A DNA stretch of 64,000 bases, taken from Salvia splendens (Eukaryota; Streptophyta; Magnoliopsida; Lamiales; Lamiaceae). A program made the translations under genes and the position numbers. Positions 1 to 9,390 of the stretch are shown one piece after another. The notes beneath the pieces are model-generated. The model worked only from the letters and a program-made list of their open reading frames with translations. It had not been told where the DNA came from and did no database searches. Where the stretch lies: positions 4,940,257 through 5,004,256 of the forward strand of contig NC_056040.1 in assembly GCF_004379255.2 (NCBI RefSeq). The letters are read 5' to 3'. Numbering within the stretch: position 1 is the first letter of the stretch; every line of letters begins with the position of its first letter.

Positions 1-2
1 AG

Positions 3-668
3 CCGGATCCCGAAGACGATGACGAGCCGCAATATGATGGAGTAATCCAGACTATTGACGCGCTCCCTGCCGGGAAGACCAAGTCGTCCCTAAAGTCAGA
101 ACGCAGAGGCTCCAATCGAGAGGAGCCAACGCATAAAAGGCTGAAGCAGGACGAAGTGATTACGTTCTCGGCTGCTGATCCCGTCCCGGCCATCTCTCCT
201 CACCAAGACGCCATTGTCATCCAAGCCGGAGTGGCAAACAAACTGATCCACAGGGTGTTTGTGGATACAGGAGCGTCGGTTAGCATTCTTTTTAAAGAGT
301 GCTTCGACAAACTAGAAGTGGACCCAGCTCGGCTCAGTCCGGCTCCGCTTCCCCTGAAGAGCTTCACCCAGGAGGACACCCGCCCTGAAGGTATTATCAG
401 CCTTCCGATCACGGTGGGGAAAGCGCCTACTAGCTCCAGTACGATGATTGAGTTTTTCGTGGTGAAAGCTCGGTCCCCGTACAACGTCATCCTGGGAAGA
501 GACTGGCTCAACACAGTTCGGGCCGTTTGCTCCACCTATCACCTCACCATCAAGATCCCCACTAAAGGAGGGATAGCGGTCATCCGAGGTGACCGCAAGA
601 GAGCAAAGGAATGTCTGCAAATTGCGCTTAGAAGTGCCGAGCAGTCAGATCGGCACCACCAAGCATAG
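3..668 (+). CDS. Gag C-terminal tail and retroviral-type aspartic protease (partial at left)
   Basis: The frame is open from the window edge, so this is the 3' part of a gag-pro reading frame, not a gene starting at position 156. The active-site motif VDTGAS lies at about 262-279, and the later ILGRDWL (about 490-510) is the usual second hydrophobic-Gly motif of retroviral aspartic proteases. The enzyme would cut the polyprotein in virus-like particles. The region before it is acidic then basic, like a gag tail. No CCHC zinc knuckle is visible in this part. The frame ends in TAG at 666-668, and the same frame continues without another stop into RT (see the next entry). Confidence 0.9.
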   Translation, partial: PDPEDDDEPQYDGVIQTIDALPAGKTKSSLKSERRGSNREEPTHKRLKQDEVITFSAADPVPAISPHQDAIVIQAGVANKLIHRVFVDTGASVSILFKECFDKLEVDPARLSPAPLPLKSFTQEDTRPEGIISLPITVGKAPTSSSTMIEFFVVKARSPYNVILGRDWLNTVRAVCSTYHLTIKIPTKGGIAVIRGDRKRAKECLQIALRSAEQSDRHHQA

Positions 669-674
669 CAATCA
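666..674 (+). promoter_or_regulatory. Candidate leaky stop codon (UAG CAA UCA) between protease and RT
   Basis: The stop TAG at 666-668 is followed by CAA TCA. This fits the CAR-YYA context known to cause UAG readthrough in tobamovirus-like mRNAs. Protease and pol are in the same frame (156 and 696 are both multiples of 3), and no other stop occurs until 3957. Readthrough would give a Gag-Pro-Pol fusion, and termination would give Gag-Pro alone. That it works in this element is inference. The same nine bases occur in copy B at 50860-50868. Confidence 0.6.
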
Positions 675-695
675 CAGCAGCCGGAGTCAGAGGCG

Positions 696-3600
696 ATGAC
701 CGAAGTCATACCGGAGCCGAACTCGATGACAGTTCAGCTGTACGAAGACGATCCATCCAGAACGGTTAAGATCGGCTTCGCGGGAACGCCCCTACTTCGG
801 GAAAAAACCATCCAGCTCCTCAAGGAGTATAAAGACGTCTTTGCATGGTCTCCGTTGGACATGACCGGAGTGCCCCCCGAGGTAATCACTCATCGGTTAA
901 ATATTGATCCTTCAGTCCGGCCGATAAAACAGAAGCAAAGACTCTTTGCGGCAGAACGAAGTCAAGTCATCCATGACGAAGTCCGTCAATTATTGAAGGC
1001 GGATGTGTTATTCGAAGTGAAGTATCCTTCGTGGGTGGCCAATCCTGTCATGATCAAGAAAAAGGAAGGAGGATGGCGGATGTGCATAGATTTCACCGAT
1101 CTAAATAAGCACTGTCCCAAAGATTGCTATCCCCTTCCGAACATAGATAAAAAAGTAGAAGCTTTGATAGGCTTTGAAATTTTTTGTTTTCTTGATCTGT
1201 ACAAAGGATACCATCAAGTTTTAATGGATGAGATTGACGCTTCAAAAACGGCCTTCATTACTGATTTCGGCATTTTCGCTTATAAAAAGATGCCATTCGG
1301 TTTAAAGAATGCCGGAGCCACTTATCAAAGGATGGTAGACAAGCTTTTTCGGCACCTGATTGGAAAGGAGGTCGAAGTGTATGTTGACGATATAGTCGTC
1401 AAAAGCAAAAGCACTTCGGAGTACGAGCACAACCTCAAGTCCACTCTCAACGTGCTCAAGAAAGCCAACCTCAAACTTAATCCCCAAAAGTGTACCTTTT
1501 TGGTAGATTCGGGAAAGTTTCTGGGTTGTTGGGTTTCAAAGGACGGACTCAAGGCAAACCCCTCAAAAGTTCAAATCGTTCAGAACATGGCAATGCCGAA
1601 GTCCATACATGACGTGCAAAGGCTAACCGGATGTCTAGCCGCACTGAATCGATTCCTTTCCCAAGCAGCCGAAAAGCAACTGCCGTTCTTCAAGGTGTTG
1701 AAAAAGGCACCAAAGTTCGAGTGGGGAGCCGAGCAGAAAAAGGCCTTTGACGAGCTCAAAAGTTATCTAGCCGAGCTTCCTATTCTCTCTGCTCCAACCG
1801 AAGCCGAAGTAATATTCTTATACTTAGCGGCATCGGATCAAACCATCAGCGCGGTGCTTGTACGAGAAGAAGGCCTAAAGCAGCTTCCCATCTATTTTAC
1901 AAGCCGAGCATTAAGAGGTCCGGAAACCAGGTATCAACCACTGGAAAAGATTGCTCTGGCATTAGTAAATGCAGCAAGGAGACTGCGGCCATACTTCTAT
2001 GCTCACAAGGTATGCGTCTTAACTGATCTGCCACTTCGGCAAGTGTTGACCAAACCAGAAGCATCAGGCAGAATCGCCAAGTGGGCTATAGAGTTGGGAG
2101 AGCACACAATTGAATATCTACCTCGGAAAGCCATCAAGGGACAAGCCTTGGCAGATTTTCTTGCGGAAGCAAAGTTCGATCAAGCAATTCCTGTTATTGC
2201 CGAACAGAAGAATTCTGCCAATGCCGAACTAGCACAGCCCTTGGAATCCGAAGTAGAGCCGCCGGACTGCTGGAGCGGATTCGTAGATGGAGCTTCAAAC
2301 AAGATGGGAAGTGGAGCTGGTATTCTACTTGTCGCTCCCGACGGACACGAGGTAACCTACTCACTTCGGTTCCTATTCCCCACTACTAATAATGAAGCCG
2401 AGTACGAAGCCCTCCTGGCCGGACTCCAGTTAGCGCAAAGTCTGCTCGTCAAATCTCTCAAAGTCCATTGTGATTCACAAGTCATAGTAAATCACATGTT
2501 GGGTACAAGTGAAGCTCGTGACGAGAGAATGAAGAAGTATTTGGACAAAGCGCGAAGCGTCAGCCGAAGTTTCTCCTATTTTCGGATAATCCGCATTCCT
2601 AGAGCGGAAAATAGCCGAGCAGATACCTTAAGTAAGTTGGCCTCAGATCCGAGCTCAAAGGCGGAAGAATTAATGCATCGAAGCATTGATGAAGCCGAGG
2701 TACATTCAGTATCCAGCTCGCCGAACTGGATGACGCCGATCTTGCAGTATCTGGATCAAGGACAATTGCCCGAGGATAAGAGAGAGGCTCGGAAGATCAC
2801 GTGCCGAGCACTTCGGTACGAACTTCATGAAGGAGTCCTCTTTAGAAAGTCTTACCTCCAGCCGTTATTGCGGTGCGTAGGACCAGAAGAGACGGACTAC
2901 ATCCTCAGAGAAGTTCATGAAGGGTCGTGCGGTAGCCACATCGGAGCCAGAGCTTTAGCTAAAAAAGTTCTGAAATGGGGATATTATTGGCCAACCATGG
3001 TACAAGAGGCAGTGCAGCTCGTCAAGAAGTGTACGAAGTGCCAAATTCATGCAAATGTCCCAAGGATGCCGCAGACCGATCTATACACTATGCAAAGCCC
3101 TTGGCCTTTCATGCAATGGGGCATAGACATAGTGGGACCACTTCCTCAAGCTCCTCGGCAAATGAAATTCCTTATCGTTGCCGTGGACTACTTCACGAAG
3201 TGGGTGGAGGCGGAACCATTAGCTACGATAACGAGCTCAAAGGCATTGGACTTCGTCTGGAAGAACATAGTGTGCCGATTTGGCATACCCCACATCCTCA
3301 TCTCGGATAATGGGACTCAGTTCACCGACAAGACGTTCAAGAATTGGTGCCAAGAGCTGAACATTCAACAGCGGTTCACTTCGGTCTCCCATCCCCAAGC
3401 AAACGGACAAACGGAAGTAACGAACCGGATTCTGGTGAAAGGGTTAAAAGCTCGGTTAGAACAAGCCAAAGGACAATGGGTAGAAAATCTCCCTCAAGTC
3501 CTATGGTCCTACCGAACTACACCCAAAACCTCCAACGGTGAAACTCCGTATAGTCTGGTGTATGGCACTGAAGCCGTAATTCCGGTGGAGATCGGCGTAC

Positions 3601-3959
3601 CCAGTCCCCGAACTCTAAATTTCTCCTCAGAAATGAATGACGACGGACTGAGAGCAGAACTAGATCTCGCCGAAGAAAGAAGAGAATTGGCGTGCATAAA
3701 AGCAGCCAAGTATAAGGAGCAAGTAGCCCGGTATTATAACCAAAGGGTGAAAAAGCTTCAATTTCAAGTGGGAGATCTCGTCTTGAGAAACAACGAAGTA
3801 AGCCGAGCAGAAAAGCTGGGCAAACTCGAACCCACATGGGAGGGTCCATATCGGGTGTCAGAAGTCCTCGGCAAAGGGTCTTATAAATTGACTCACATGT
3901 CAGGAGAACAAGTACCCCGAACATGGCACGTCTCCAACCTCAAGAAGTTCCACTTGTAA
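696..3959 (+). CDS. Pol polyprotein: reverse transcriptase, RNase H, second RNase H, integrase
   Basis: The frame encodes 1087 residues from its first ATG; if made by readthrough it really begins just after the TAG at 666. Reverse transcriptase carries YVDD near residue 229. The first RNase H follows near residue 374 (LYLAASDQ). A second, archaeal-type RNase H starts near residue 528 (FVDGAS), with NNEAEYEAL and a later ENSRADTLS. Integrase has an HHCC zinc site at about 742-783, catalytic Asp in WGIDIVGP (about 808) and ISDNGTQF (about 870), Glu in NGQTEVTN (about 906), and a C-terminal WEGPYRV (about 1048) of the GPY/F type. No chromodomain is seen, as expected for non-chromovirus elements. 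No frameshift or stop was seen, so it may still be active. It copies the element RNA to DNA and inserts it. Confidence 0.95.
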   Translation: MTEVIPEPNSMTVQLYEDDPSRTVKIGFAGTPLLREKTIQLLKEYKDVFAWSPLDMTGVPPEVITHRLNIDPSVRPIKQKQRLFAAERSQVIHDEVRQLLKADVLFEVKYPSWVANPVMIKKKEGGWRMCIDFTDLNKHCPKDCYPLPNIDKKVEALIGFEIFCFLDLYKGYHQVLMDEIDASKTAFITDFGIFAYKKMPFGLKNAGATYQRMVDKLFRHLIGKEVEVYVDDIVVKSKSTSEYEHNLKSTLNVLKKANLKLNPQKCTFLVDSGKFLGCWVSKDGLKANPSKVQIVQNMAMPKSIHDVQRLTGCLAALNRFLSQAAEKQLPFFKVLKKAPKFEWGAEQKKAFDELKSYLAELPILSAPTEAEVIFLYLAASDQTISAVLVREEGLKQLPIYFTSRALRGPETRYQPLEKIALALVNAARRLRPYFYAHKVCVLTDLPLRQVLTKPEASGRIAKWAIELGEHTIEYLPRKAIKGQALADFLAEAKFDQAIPVIAEQKNSANAELAQPLESEVEPPDCWSGFVDGASNKMGSGAGILLVAPDGHEVTYSLRFLFPTTNNEAEYEALLAGLQLAQSLLVKSLKVHCDSQVIVNHMLGTSEARDERMKKYLDKARSVSRSFSYFRIIRIPRAENSRADTLSKLASDPSSKAEELMHRSIDEAEVHSVSSSPNWMTPILQYLDQGQLPEDKREARKITCRALRYELHEGVLFRKSYLQPLLRCVGPEETDYILREVHEGSCGSHIGARALAKKVLKWGYYWPTMVQEAVQLVKKCTKCQIHANVPRMPQTDLYTMQSPWPFMQWGIDIVGPLPQAPRQMKFLIVAVDYFTKWVEAEPLATITSSKALDFVWKNIVCRFGIPHILISDNGTQFTDKTFKNWCQELNIQQRFTSVSHPQANGQTEVTNRILVKGLKARLEQAKGQWVENLPQVLWSYRTTPKTSNGETPYSLVYGTEAVIPVEIGVPSPRTLNFSSEMNDDGLRAELDLAEERRELACIKAAKYKEQVARYYNQRVKKLQFQVGDLVLRNNEVSRAEKLGKLEPTWEGPYRVSEVLGKGSYKLTHMSGEQVPRTWHVSNLKKFHL

Positions 3960-4208
3960 GAGACAAAGGTCCGGTCAGTCCGTCTCGTGTCTAGTTCGGT
4001 CATAGGGGTATATGTTTTTATTTGTTTGTTTTTTACTTGTACCTTTTACTTGTCGTTTTATAAAAAGTTTAAAGTTTTTTTCTTTCATCTTTTTCATTTT
4101 TTCTCTATGTGTTTTGTCTCTATGTGCTTGTCGTCTCTTACAAATGGTACCAAGGTATATCGTTCTTTAAAGACTGATCCCCTTTTTAGATCGATTATTA
4201 AAGACTAT

Positions 4209-4556
4209 TGTGAGTCCAAGCTTCTAAGGAGGATATAAGACCACAATTCAGCTTAACAAGCAGTCCGTCTGAAACGAACTGCAATAAGCCAACGATTGTG
4301 AGTCCAAGCTTCCAAGGAGGATACAAGACCACAATTCAGCTTAACAAGCAGTCCGTCTGAAACGAACTGCAATAAGCCAACGATTGTGAGTCCAAGCTTC
4401 CAAGGAGGATACAAGACCGCAATTCAGCTTAACAAGCACTTCGTCTGAAACGAACTGCAATAAGCCAACGATTGTGAGTCCAAGCTTCTCAGGAAGATAC
4501 AAGACCACAATTCGGCTTAAGAAATAAGCACTTCGTCTGAAACGAACTGCAATAAG
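4209..4556 (+). repeat. Tandem array, about 88-bp units, in copy A 3' region
   Basis: About four units share the landmarks ACAATTC(A/G)GCTTAA and GTCTGAAACGAACTGCAATAA. Copy B carries about six units of a 90-bp version at 51515-52045. Short frames across the array are by-products of the periodicity and are not genes. Tandem repeats between pol and the 3' LTR are usual in Tat elements and are a known source of satellite DNA. Confidence 0.9.
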
Positions 4557-4775
4557 GGAAAGTCCGATCCACGCGATAAACCTCGCCGAATTAGGACGAC
4601 CAAGTTCGGTCAAAGAAGTTTACCTCATAAGACCGGGGACGACCATGTCTAGTCAAAGAGGTTTACTGCATAAGACCACTTCGGTTAACTGGGAAAGTCC
4701 GATCCACGCGATAAAACTCGCCGAATTAGGACAAGGGAAAGTTCGATCCCGGCGACAAAAATCGCCAAATTAGAA
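4557..4775 (+). repeat. Degenerate repeats of about 44 bp around TCCGATCCACGCGATAAA
   Basis: Blocks containing GTCCGATCCACGCGATAAA and a following GCCGAATTAGGAC recur near 4560, 4695 and, diverged, 4740. They are mixed with GGTCAAAGAAGTTTAC units of the next array. Copy B has a related block at 52060-52215. Confidence 0.7.
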
Positions 4776-5056
4776 CACAAACCAAGTCCGGTCAAAGATG
4801 TTTATTTCATCAGACCAAAGACGAGTCCGGTCAAAGATGTTTATTTCATCAGACCAAAGACGAGTCCGGTCAAAGATGTTTATTTCATCAGACCAAAGAC
4901 GAGTCCGGTCAAAGATGTTTATTTCATCAGACCAAAGACGAGTCCGGTCAAAGATGTTTATTTCATCAGACCAAAGACGAGTCCGGTCAAAGAAGTTTAC
5001 TTCATAAGACCAAGGACCAAGTCCGGTCAAAGAAGTTTACTTCATAAGACCGAGGA
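4776..5056 (+). repeat. Tandem array, 39-bp units, copy A
   Basis: Five near-identical 39-bp units (GTCCGGTCAAAGATGTTTAT then TTCATCAGACC) are followed by two diverged units with AAGTTTACTTCATAAGACC. Because 39 is a multiple of 3, both strands show spurious repeated peptides of 13 residues. Copy B has six plus two units. Confidence 0.93.
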
Positions 5057-5192
5057 CAAGTACGATGAAATTTTTTCGCTAAGCTGTAAATACAGTGTTA
5101 GAAGCGAAAACAAAATTTCATTTTTCAAATCTTGTTCGGCATACAACTCCGCTACCCTACAAAATGGCGTTACGCTATTACAAAGGACTATT

Positions 5193-8046
5193 CTACTGTC
5201 CAGGGTTGCTGAAGTTAAGCCACCTATCTGCAAAATCCTCTGGAAGCCGAGTTCGGTTGTTCCGAGCAGATGAAGAATAAGCAGGTCGACGAGATGCTAT
5301 CCTCGACCCAACGCCTCTTCCCCGAGCCCGAGAAGTCCTAACACCTCGGCGATGAAGAGTCTCTGCAGTAAGCATCTGCTGATCTTGCTCGCTCATAGTC
5401 ACAACTCCTCGGCGAATTTCAGTCCGTCCCTGTCTTGACGATTCCGGTTGCTCCTGAGCCCGTTCTCGTCTTGACGTTTCCGGCTGTTCCGGAGTTCGTT
5501 GTTGACTGGGAGTAGGATTTTGAACAAGGGAACCAGAGGTTTGATCTGGAGTGCGAGCATCTGTTGGCACGATATGCCGAAGGAATCTTTCTATGGAGGG
5601 GCGCCGAGAAAGAACAATGTTGTACCGAGAAGCCCAGCGCCGCAATGATTTCACAACTTGTTGGCAAGCCGAGCTCTCCAGCGCATTGTTCCTCCGGAGT
5701 ACATGATATTCCTCCCACAGTTCGTCAACTCGACTCTGAACATCTGATATGGTCACTCCCCCGCGCACACGGATGTAATCCTCGTACGCAGTCCTCTCAG
5801 CAATGGTCGTATTCAGCTCGGCCTCCAGATCCTTCTTATCGGACTCTAAGTCCTTATTATCGGCCTCCAGCTTCACTAAACGAGCCAGAAGCTCGTCATT
5901 CTTCGTCTGATCGGCTATAGCTCTTTTCTCAGCTTCGTCTAAAGCCGAAGAGTACAGCCGTTTCCAGTGAAGTATCTCCATCTCCTTGAGTACAAAGCAG
6001 CTATATTAGTTCGGCAGCTGTACCGAGCAGATAGTAAAATACAACAGGAATAAAGGCGAGTACGAAAAGCTATACGAAGACAAGTGTAGAGTATTTTTCA
6101 TTCACAAGGAAAATTTTTACACTAGGAGGGCTTCAAGGCCATTTTACAAGGAAGAAACTAGACTAAGAGAAGGGAGACGAAATCATACTCCGCCAGCTTC
6201 GTCTCCGGCTCCTTGGTCTGGTTCAGCTTCTTTCTCCTGAGCTACCTCAGCCTCGGCCTCGCATCCTGCCGGCCTCGCCTCCGCCTCCTGATCGGCTTCC
6301 TTCTCCGGATGCCCGGCCCGCTCGACTTCGGCCTCCAGCTCCAGCGACTCGGCCTCACCCTCTCCGTTGTAAGTCGAAGCGGGTGAAACGGGTCCCACGG
6401 AGGCAAAGATAGCCTCCAGGTTCTCGTCCCGATCAGCTCGACAACTCCGGACTCGGTCTGCAGAAAGCAGGACCGAGGATGAAGCGAGCTCCTCAAGGAG
6501 CGGCAGATTCTGAAGCCGAGCTGCTATCTCACGGCTGTACAGAGGCAGCACGACGTCGGCCCCCTGCTCCCCCTTATCGGTAATTAGCCTTACCAGACTA
6601 CCGACAAAGGCCGAGAACTGGCTGCTCAAAAAGAGTTTCTCCGTGTAAACACGGAGAGCCTCCCCCTGGGCAGCCACGGCGGCAGCCTCCTTCTGAGCCT
6701 CCCGGTGCTTCGTCTGCTCTTGCAGGATGATGAGCTGGTTTTTGGCTGACCGGGCTTCATCCTGAGCCGAGATCCTAGCAGCTCGGGCCCTCTCAAATTT
6801 GGCCTCAGCCTGTTCGGCCAGACTTCGAGCAAGATGCAACTTCTTCTGCATCTCCTCGTAGTCGTGGGATGCTTTGGAGAGCTCCACGGAGACGAGCTTG
6901 GCTCTCTGAAGATGAACAAGGAAAAAACTCAACAGAATGGCCATCAAAAAATGTGGAAAAGAAGCCAAGTCAGAAAGCTTACCTCCACAAAATTTATCGG
7001 CCATTGAAAAGGCTCAGGGACGTGTTCCGGGATGTCTGCAACCACCTCGGAGATGACCAGGTCTTTCCCCGGCACTCTTGGGGACTCATGAAATTTCCCC
7101 TTCCCTTTAGCCGAACACGACTCCGGCACTTTCGGATCCGAAGAAGAGGTTTTTTGCCTCTTCGGATTCTCCTCGGCTTCAGATGCCGAGCGAGGGGCTC
7201 TCTGCCTCTCCGGCTCCACAAGCTCGGAGGACTTTCGGATAGCCTTATTCAGCATGTACACTGCCAAACAGCAAGAAAGCAAAGTCAGATTTTCTTCGTT
7301 AAAGCAGTAGAGCATAAAGATAAAGAGAAATCCTCACCCTCGGCCTCTTCGTCCGAAGACGAGATGTCGAACACGACGTCGCCCTTGACGAGCTCAGACT
7401 CCGTGTATTGTTTCCTAACTATGGGAATCTTGTTGAGCTCGCCATCGAGCTCGTCCAACGGTTCAGGCCGAGGATGACGGATAACAGACTTCGGCCCTCT
7501 CCAAGGAAAACTAGGAGCCGCGGTCCTATCATAATAGAAGAAGCGGTTTTGCCACTTCGGCCACTTCGTTTTACAAAAGGCCCTAAAGGGCTGTACAGGG
7601 ATCAAGTAAAACCAAGACCCCTTCCTCTTAAATTGAAAGAATTTAAGGATCGCCTTCAAAGACAAATCCCTTCCTAACCTACGGAGTTCGGCAGCGAAGG
7701 CCGACAAGTGCCTCCAAGAGTTCGGAGTCACCTGGCCTAAAGGAAGCTGAAAAAAATCTAGTAAATCTATAAAGGCAGAAGGGAGGGGGAAACGAAGCCC
7801 GCATTCTAAGCAGGCCTCGTACACGGTGGCGTAACCCTCCGGCGGGGAGTCAGCCCTATGATCACCGTCAGGTACCACCGCCCTCCCCCCAGGAAAAAAG
7901 TATTTTTCGGGTAGGGATACCACAGTATCCTTACTCAAAATACTATGGAAATACTCTACGGTCTTCTCCCCGGACTCTTTCCGGCCAGAAGACCCCTTAC
8001 CACCTCTCCTACTGCTACCCGACTCCGAAGAAGAAATAGAAGCCAT
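5193..8046 (-). CDS. Antisense four-exon gene of the retrotransposon (putative gypsy-type transposon domain, coiled coil)
   Basis: Reading the minus strand, exons 8046-7338, 7260-6983, 6905-6189 and 5984-5193 join in frame (709, 278, 717 and 792 nt) to give 831 residues. Donors are GTGAGG, GTAAGC and GTATGA; acceptors are TTGGCAG, CTTCAG and CTCAAG. The start MASISSSES is preferred to upstream frame extension. Exon 1 carries the PF04195-like 'putative gypsy type transposon' region (GLRFPLPSAF, then PNSWRHL). Exon 2 is basic and Ser/Glu-rich. Exon 3 is a coiled coil followed by an acidic tail, and exon 4 is another coiled coil followed by Arg/Pro/Glu-rich sequence. The fourth exon should start before its ATG, because copy B has CTG there but keeps donor and acceptor. 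Its function is unknown. Antisense extra genes are described for Tat-type elements. Splicing is inferred. Confidence 0.8.
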
Positions 8047-8170
8047 TTTTCTTACTTTTTGAAGGTGAAGAAAGTCTGAGGAAGCTCTTGAAAGCGGAAG
8101 AAAATTTCTCGAGAAAGAGAGAGTATAGAAGACGCAACAGCAAAAGTGCTTCAATGATGAAGAAAGGAGG

Positions 8171-8176
8171 TATTTA
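8171..8176 (-). promoter_or_regulatory. Possible TATA box for the antisense gene
   Basis: TATTTA on the plus strand reads TAAATA on the minus strand, about 125 bp upstream of the antisense ATG. This whole segment is deleted in copy B together with exons 1 and 2. Assignment is by position and sequence only. Confidence 0.3.
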
Positions 8177-8355
8177 TCAGATTCGGCGAAGATTTCAAGA
8201 TCGTCGCACCGTTTCGAATCCCACCTTTTCAGGATTCAACGGCCTGATTTTACTGTCGCATTTAATGCAAGGCACGTCCCCTGACGTCAGCCTCCCCCTT
8301 ACCGTTATCCAGAATGCCGAAGTGACTCACCTCGCCGAAGTGATTCACTTCGCTT

Positions 8356-8369
8356 TTCGGGGGGGGTAG
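8356..8369 (+). other. Polypurine tract of copy A
   Basis: A run of G residues followed by TAG lies directly before the 3' LTR start, where plus-strand DNA synthesis is primed. The same arrangement precedes the copy B 3' LTR. Confidence 0.8.
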
Positions 8370-8967
8370 TGATGGGGTACGAACTAAACCCTAATGGCAA
8401 GCCCAATAACAGTGACGGCCCATCAGCCCAGAGCCCAAGAAAGAGTATCTGTTCGGCACCAAAGAGTTCGGCACGACCAAAGAGTTCGGACTCAGCTTAC
8501 AGCTCGGTAAAAGCCGACCAGTCAAGCTCTCCTCTCAGATCGGCAAGAGCTGATCGGTAAAGTCCAGCAGTTCGGTCTCAGCCTTCGACCGAACTAGGAG
8601 TTAGTGGACTCATGAAAGGCCTCCACGACCTCTGCTATACCCACGATCTATTTAGTGGTACGAAGCAGTTATTGAGCAGTTATTGCTCACCCACGATCTT
8701 GTTAGTGGGGCTGCAAACCACGATCTTAGTTCAATGTATAAATAGAACTTAGATCAGATAGAAAAAGGTTAAGCTCTCTAGAGATAAAATAGCATATAGC
8801 AAGTCTGTGTTGTAAGCTGTAATCCCAGATCAAGCAATACAATCTTGCCCTCCCTTCTTCCCGTGGACGTAGATTTACTTCAGTAAATCGAACCACGTAA
8901 ATTCATTGTGTCGTAGTCTTTATTCTCTACCAGCATTTACAAACATCAGAAATTCGCGGATCCATCA
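8370..8967 (+). repeat. 3' LTR of copy A (598 bp)
   Basis: It starts TGATGGGG and ends CCATCA, with TGATG/CATCA ends, and matches the copy B LTRs with clear divergence and some indels. A TATA box TATAAATA lies at about 8737-8744, so the U3 part is left of it and R/U5 right. Short direct repeats of AAAGAGTTCGG occur near 8460-8490. Read-out transcription from this LTR would run toward the DUF1195 gene. Confidence 0.93.
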
Positions 8968-9390
8968 CAGAGAAACACCATCGCACCTTCTCAGCTGCAA
9001 AAGAGCAGATCCACAAGAAATCCCAGAGAGAATAGAAGGTCCATCCCCCGTTGAATTGATTTGTTTTTGAATCCAATAATACAGTTTACTAGCTAAAATT
9101 ATAAAATCGTAGATACGGTTTGGGCGGGTTTAGAACCTAATCTTGATTAGGGTACAGGGCCGAAAGTTTAGCCTCAGAAGCCCACAAAACGGCCCATCGA
9201 TCTAATATTAATTCTACTACTTTACTTAATAAAAAATAAAAAAGGAAAACGGAAAATCGAATAGTTGACCCCGCCGGCTGAGCCGTTTTCCCCTTTGAAA
9301 ACAACAGACCCTCACCCTATCTCTACATGATTGAGATCGATGTTTGATCTGAAATCTTTCAATATTTTTGTGTATTCAATTTAATTAATT
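8968..9390. other. Spacer and 5' region of the DUF1195 gene
   Basis: This is host DNA between the LTR end and the next ATG. No clear gene is seen. It should contain what remains of the promoter and 5' UTR of the downstream gene, and no convincing TATA box was found. Confidence 0.5.

Larger units (their letters stand above)
1..8967 (+). mobile_element. Ty3/gypsy LTR retrotransposon copy A, Tat type, left end outside window
   Basis: The order is gag tail and protease, RT, RNase H, a second RNase H, integrase, tandem repeats, an antisense gene, a G-rich polypurine tract and the 3' LTR. The second RNase H before integrase and the extra antisense gene are known marks of the Tat (Ogre/Retand/Grande-like) branch of plant Ty3/gypsy elements. 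The 5' LTR, primer site and most of gag lie left of the window. The pol frame is open throughout, so this copy could be autonomous. The bases after the LTR (CAGAG, 8968-8972) would be one target duplication, but its partner is not visible. Copy B at 49000-54910 is a shorter relative. Confidence 0.95.

Noticed and set aside
4770..5030. Open frames on both strands with 13-residue repeats
   Set aside because: They follow from the 39-bp tandem repeat, whose period is a multiple of 3; no start context or domain.
8968..9050. Possible first exon of a divergent gene on the minus strand broken by copy A
   Set aside because: A short open frame only; no domain, and the other part would lie beyond the retrotransposon, outside the window.
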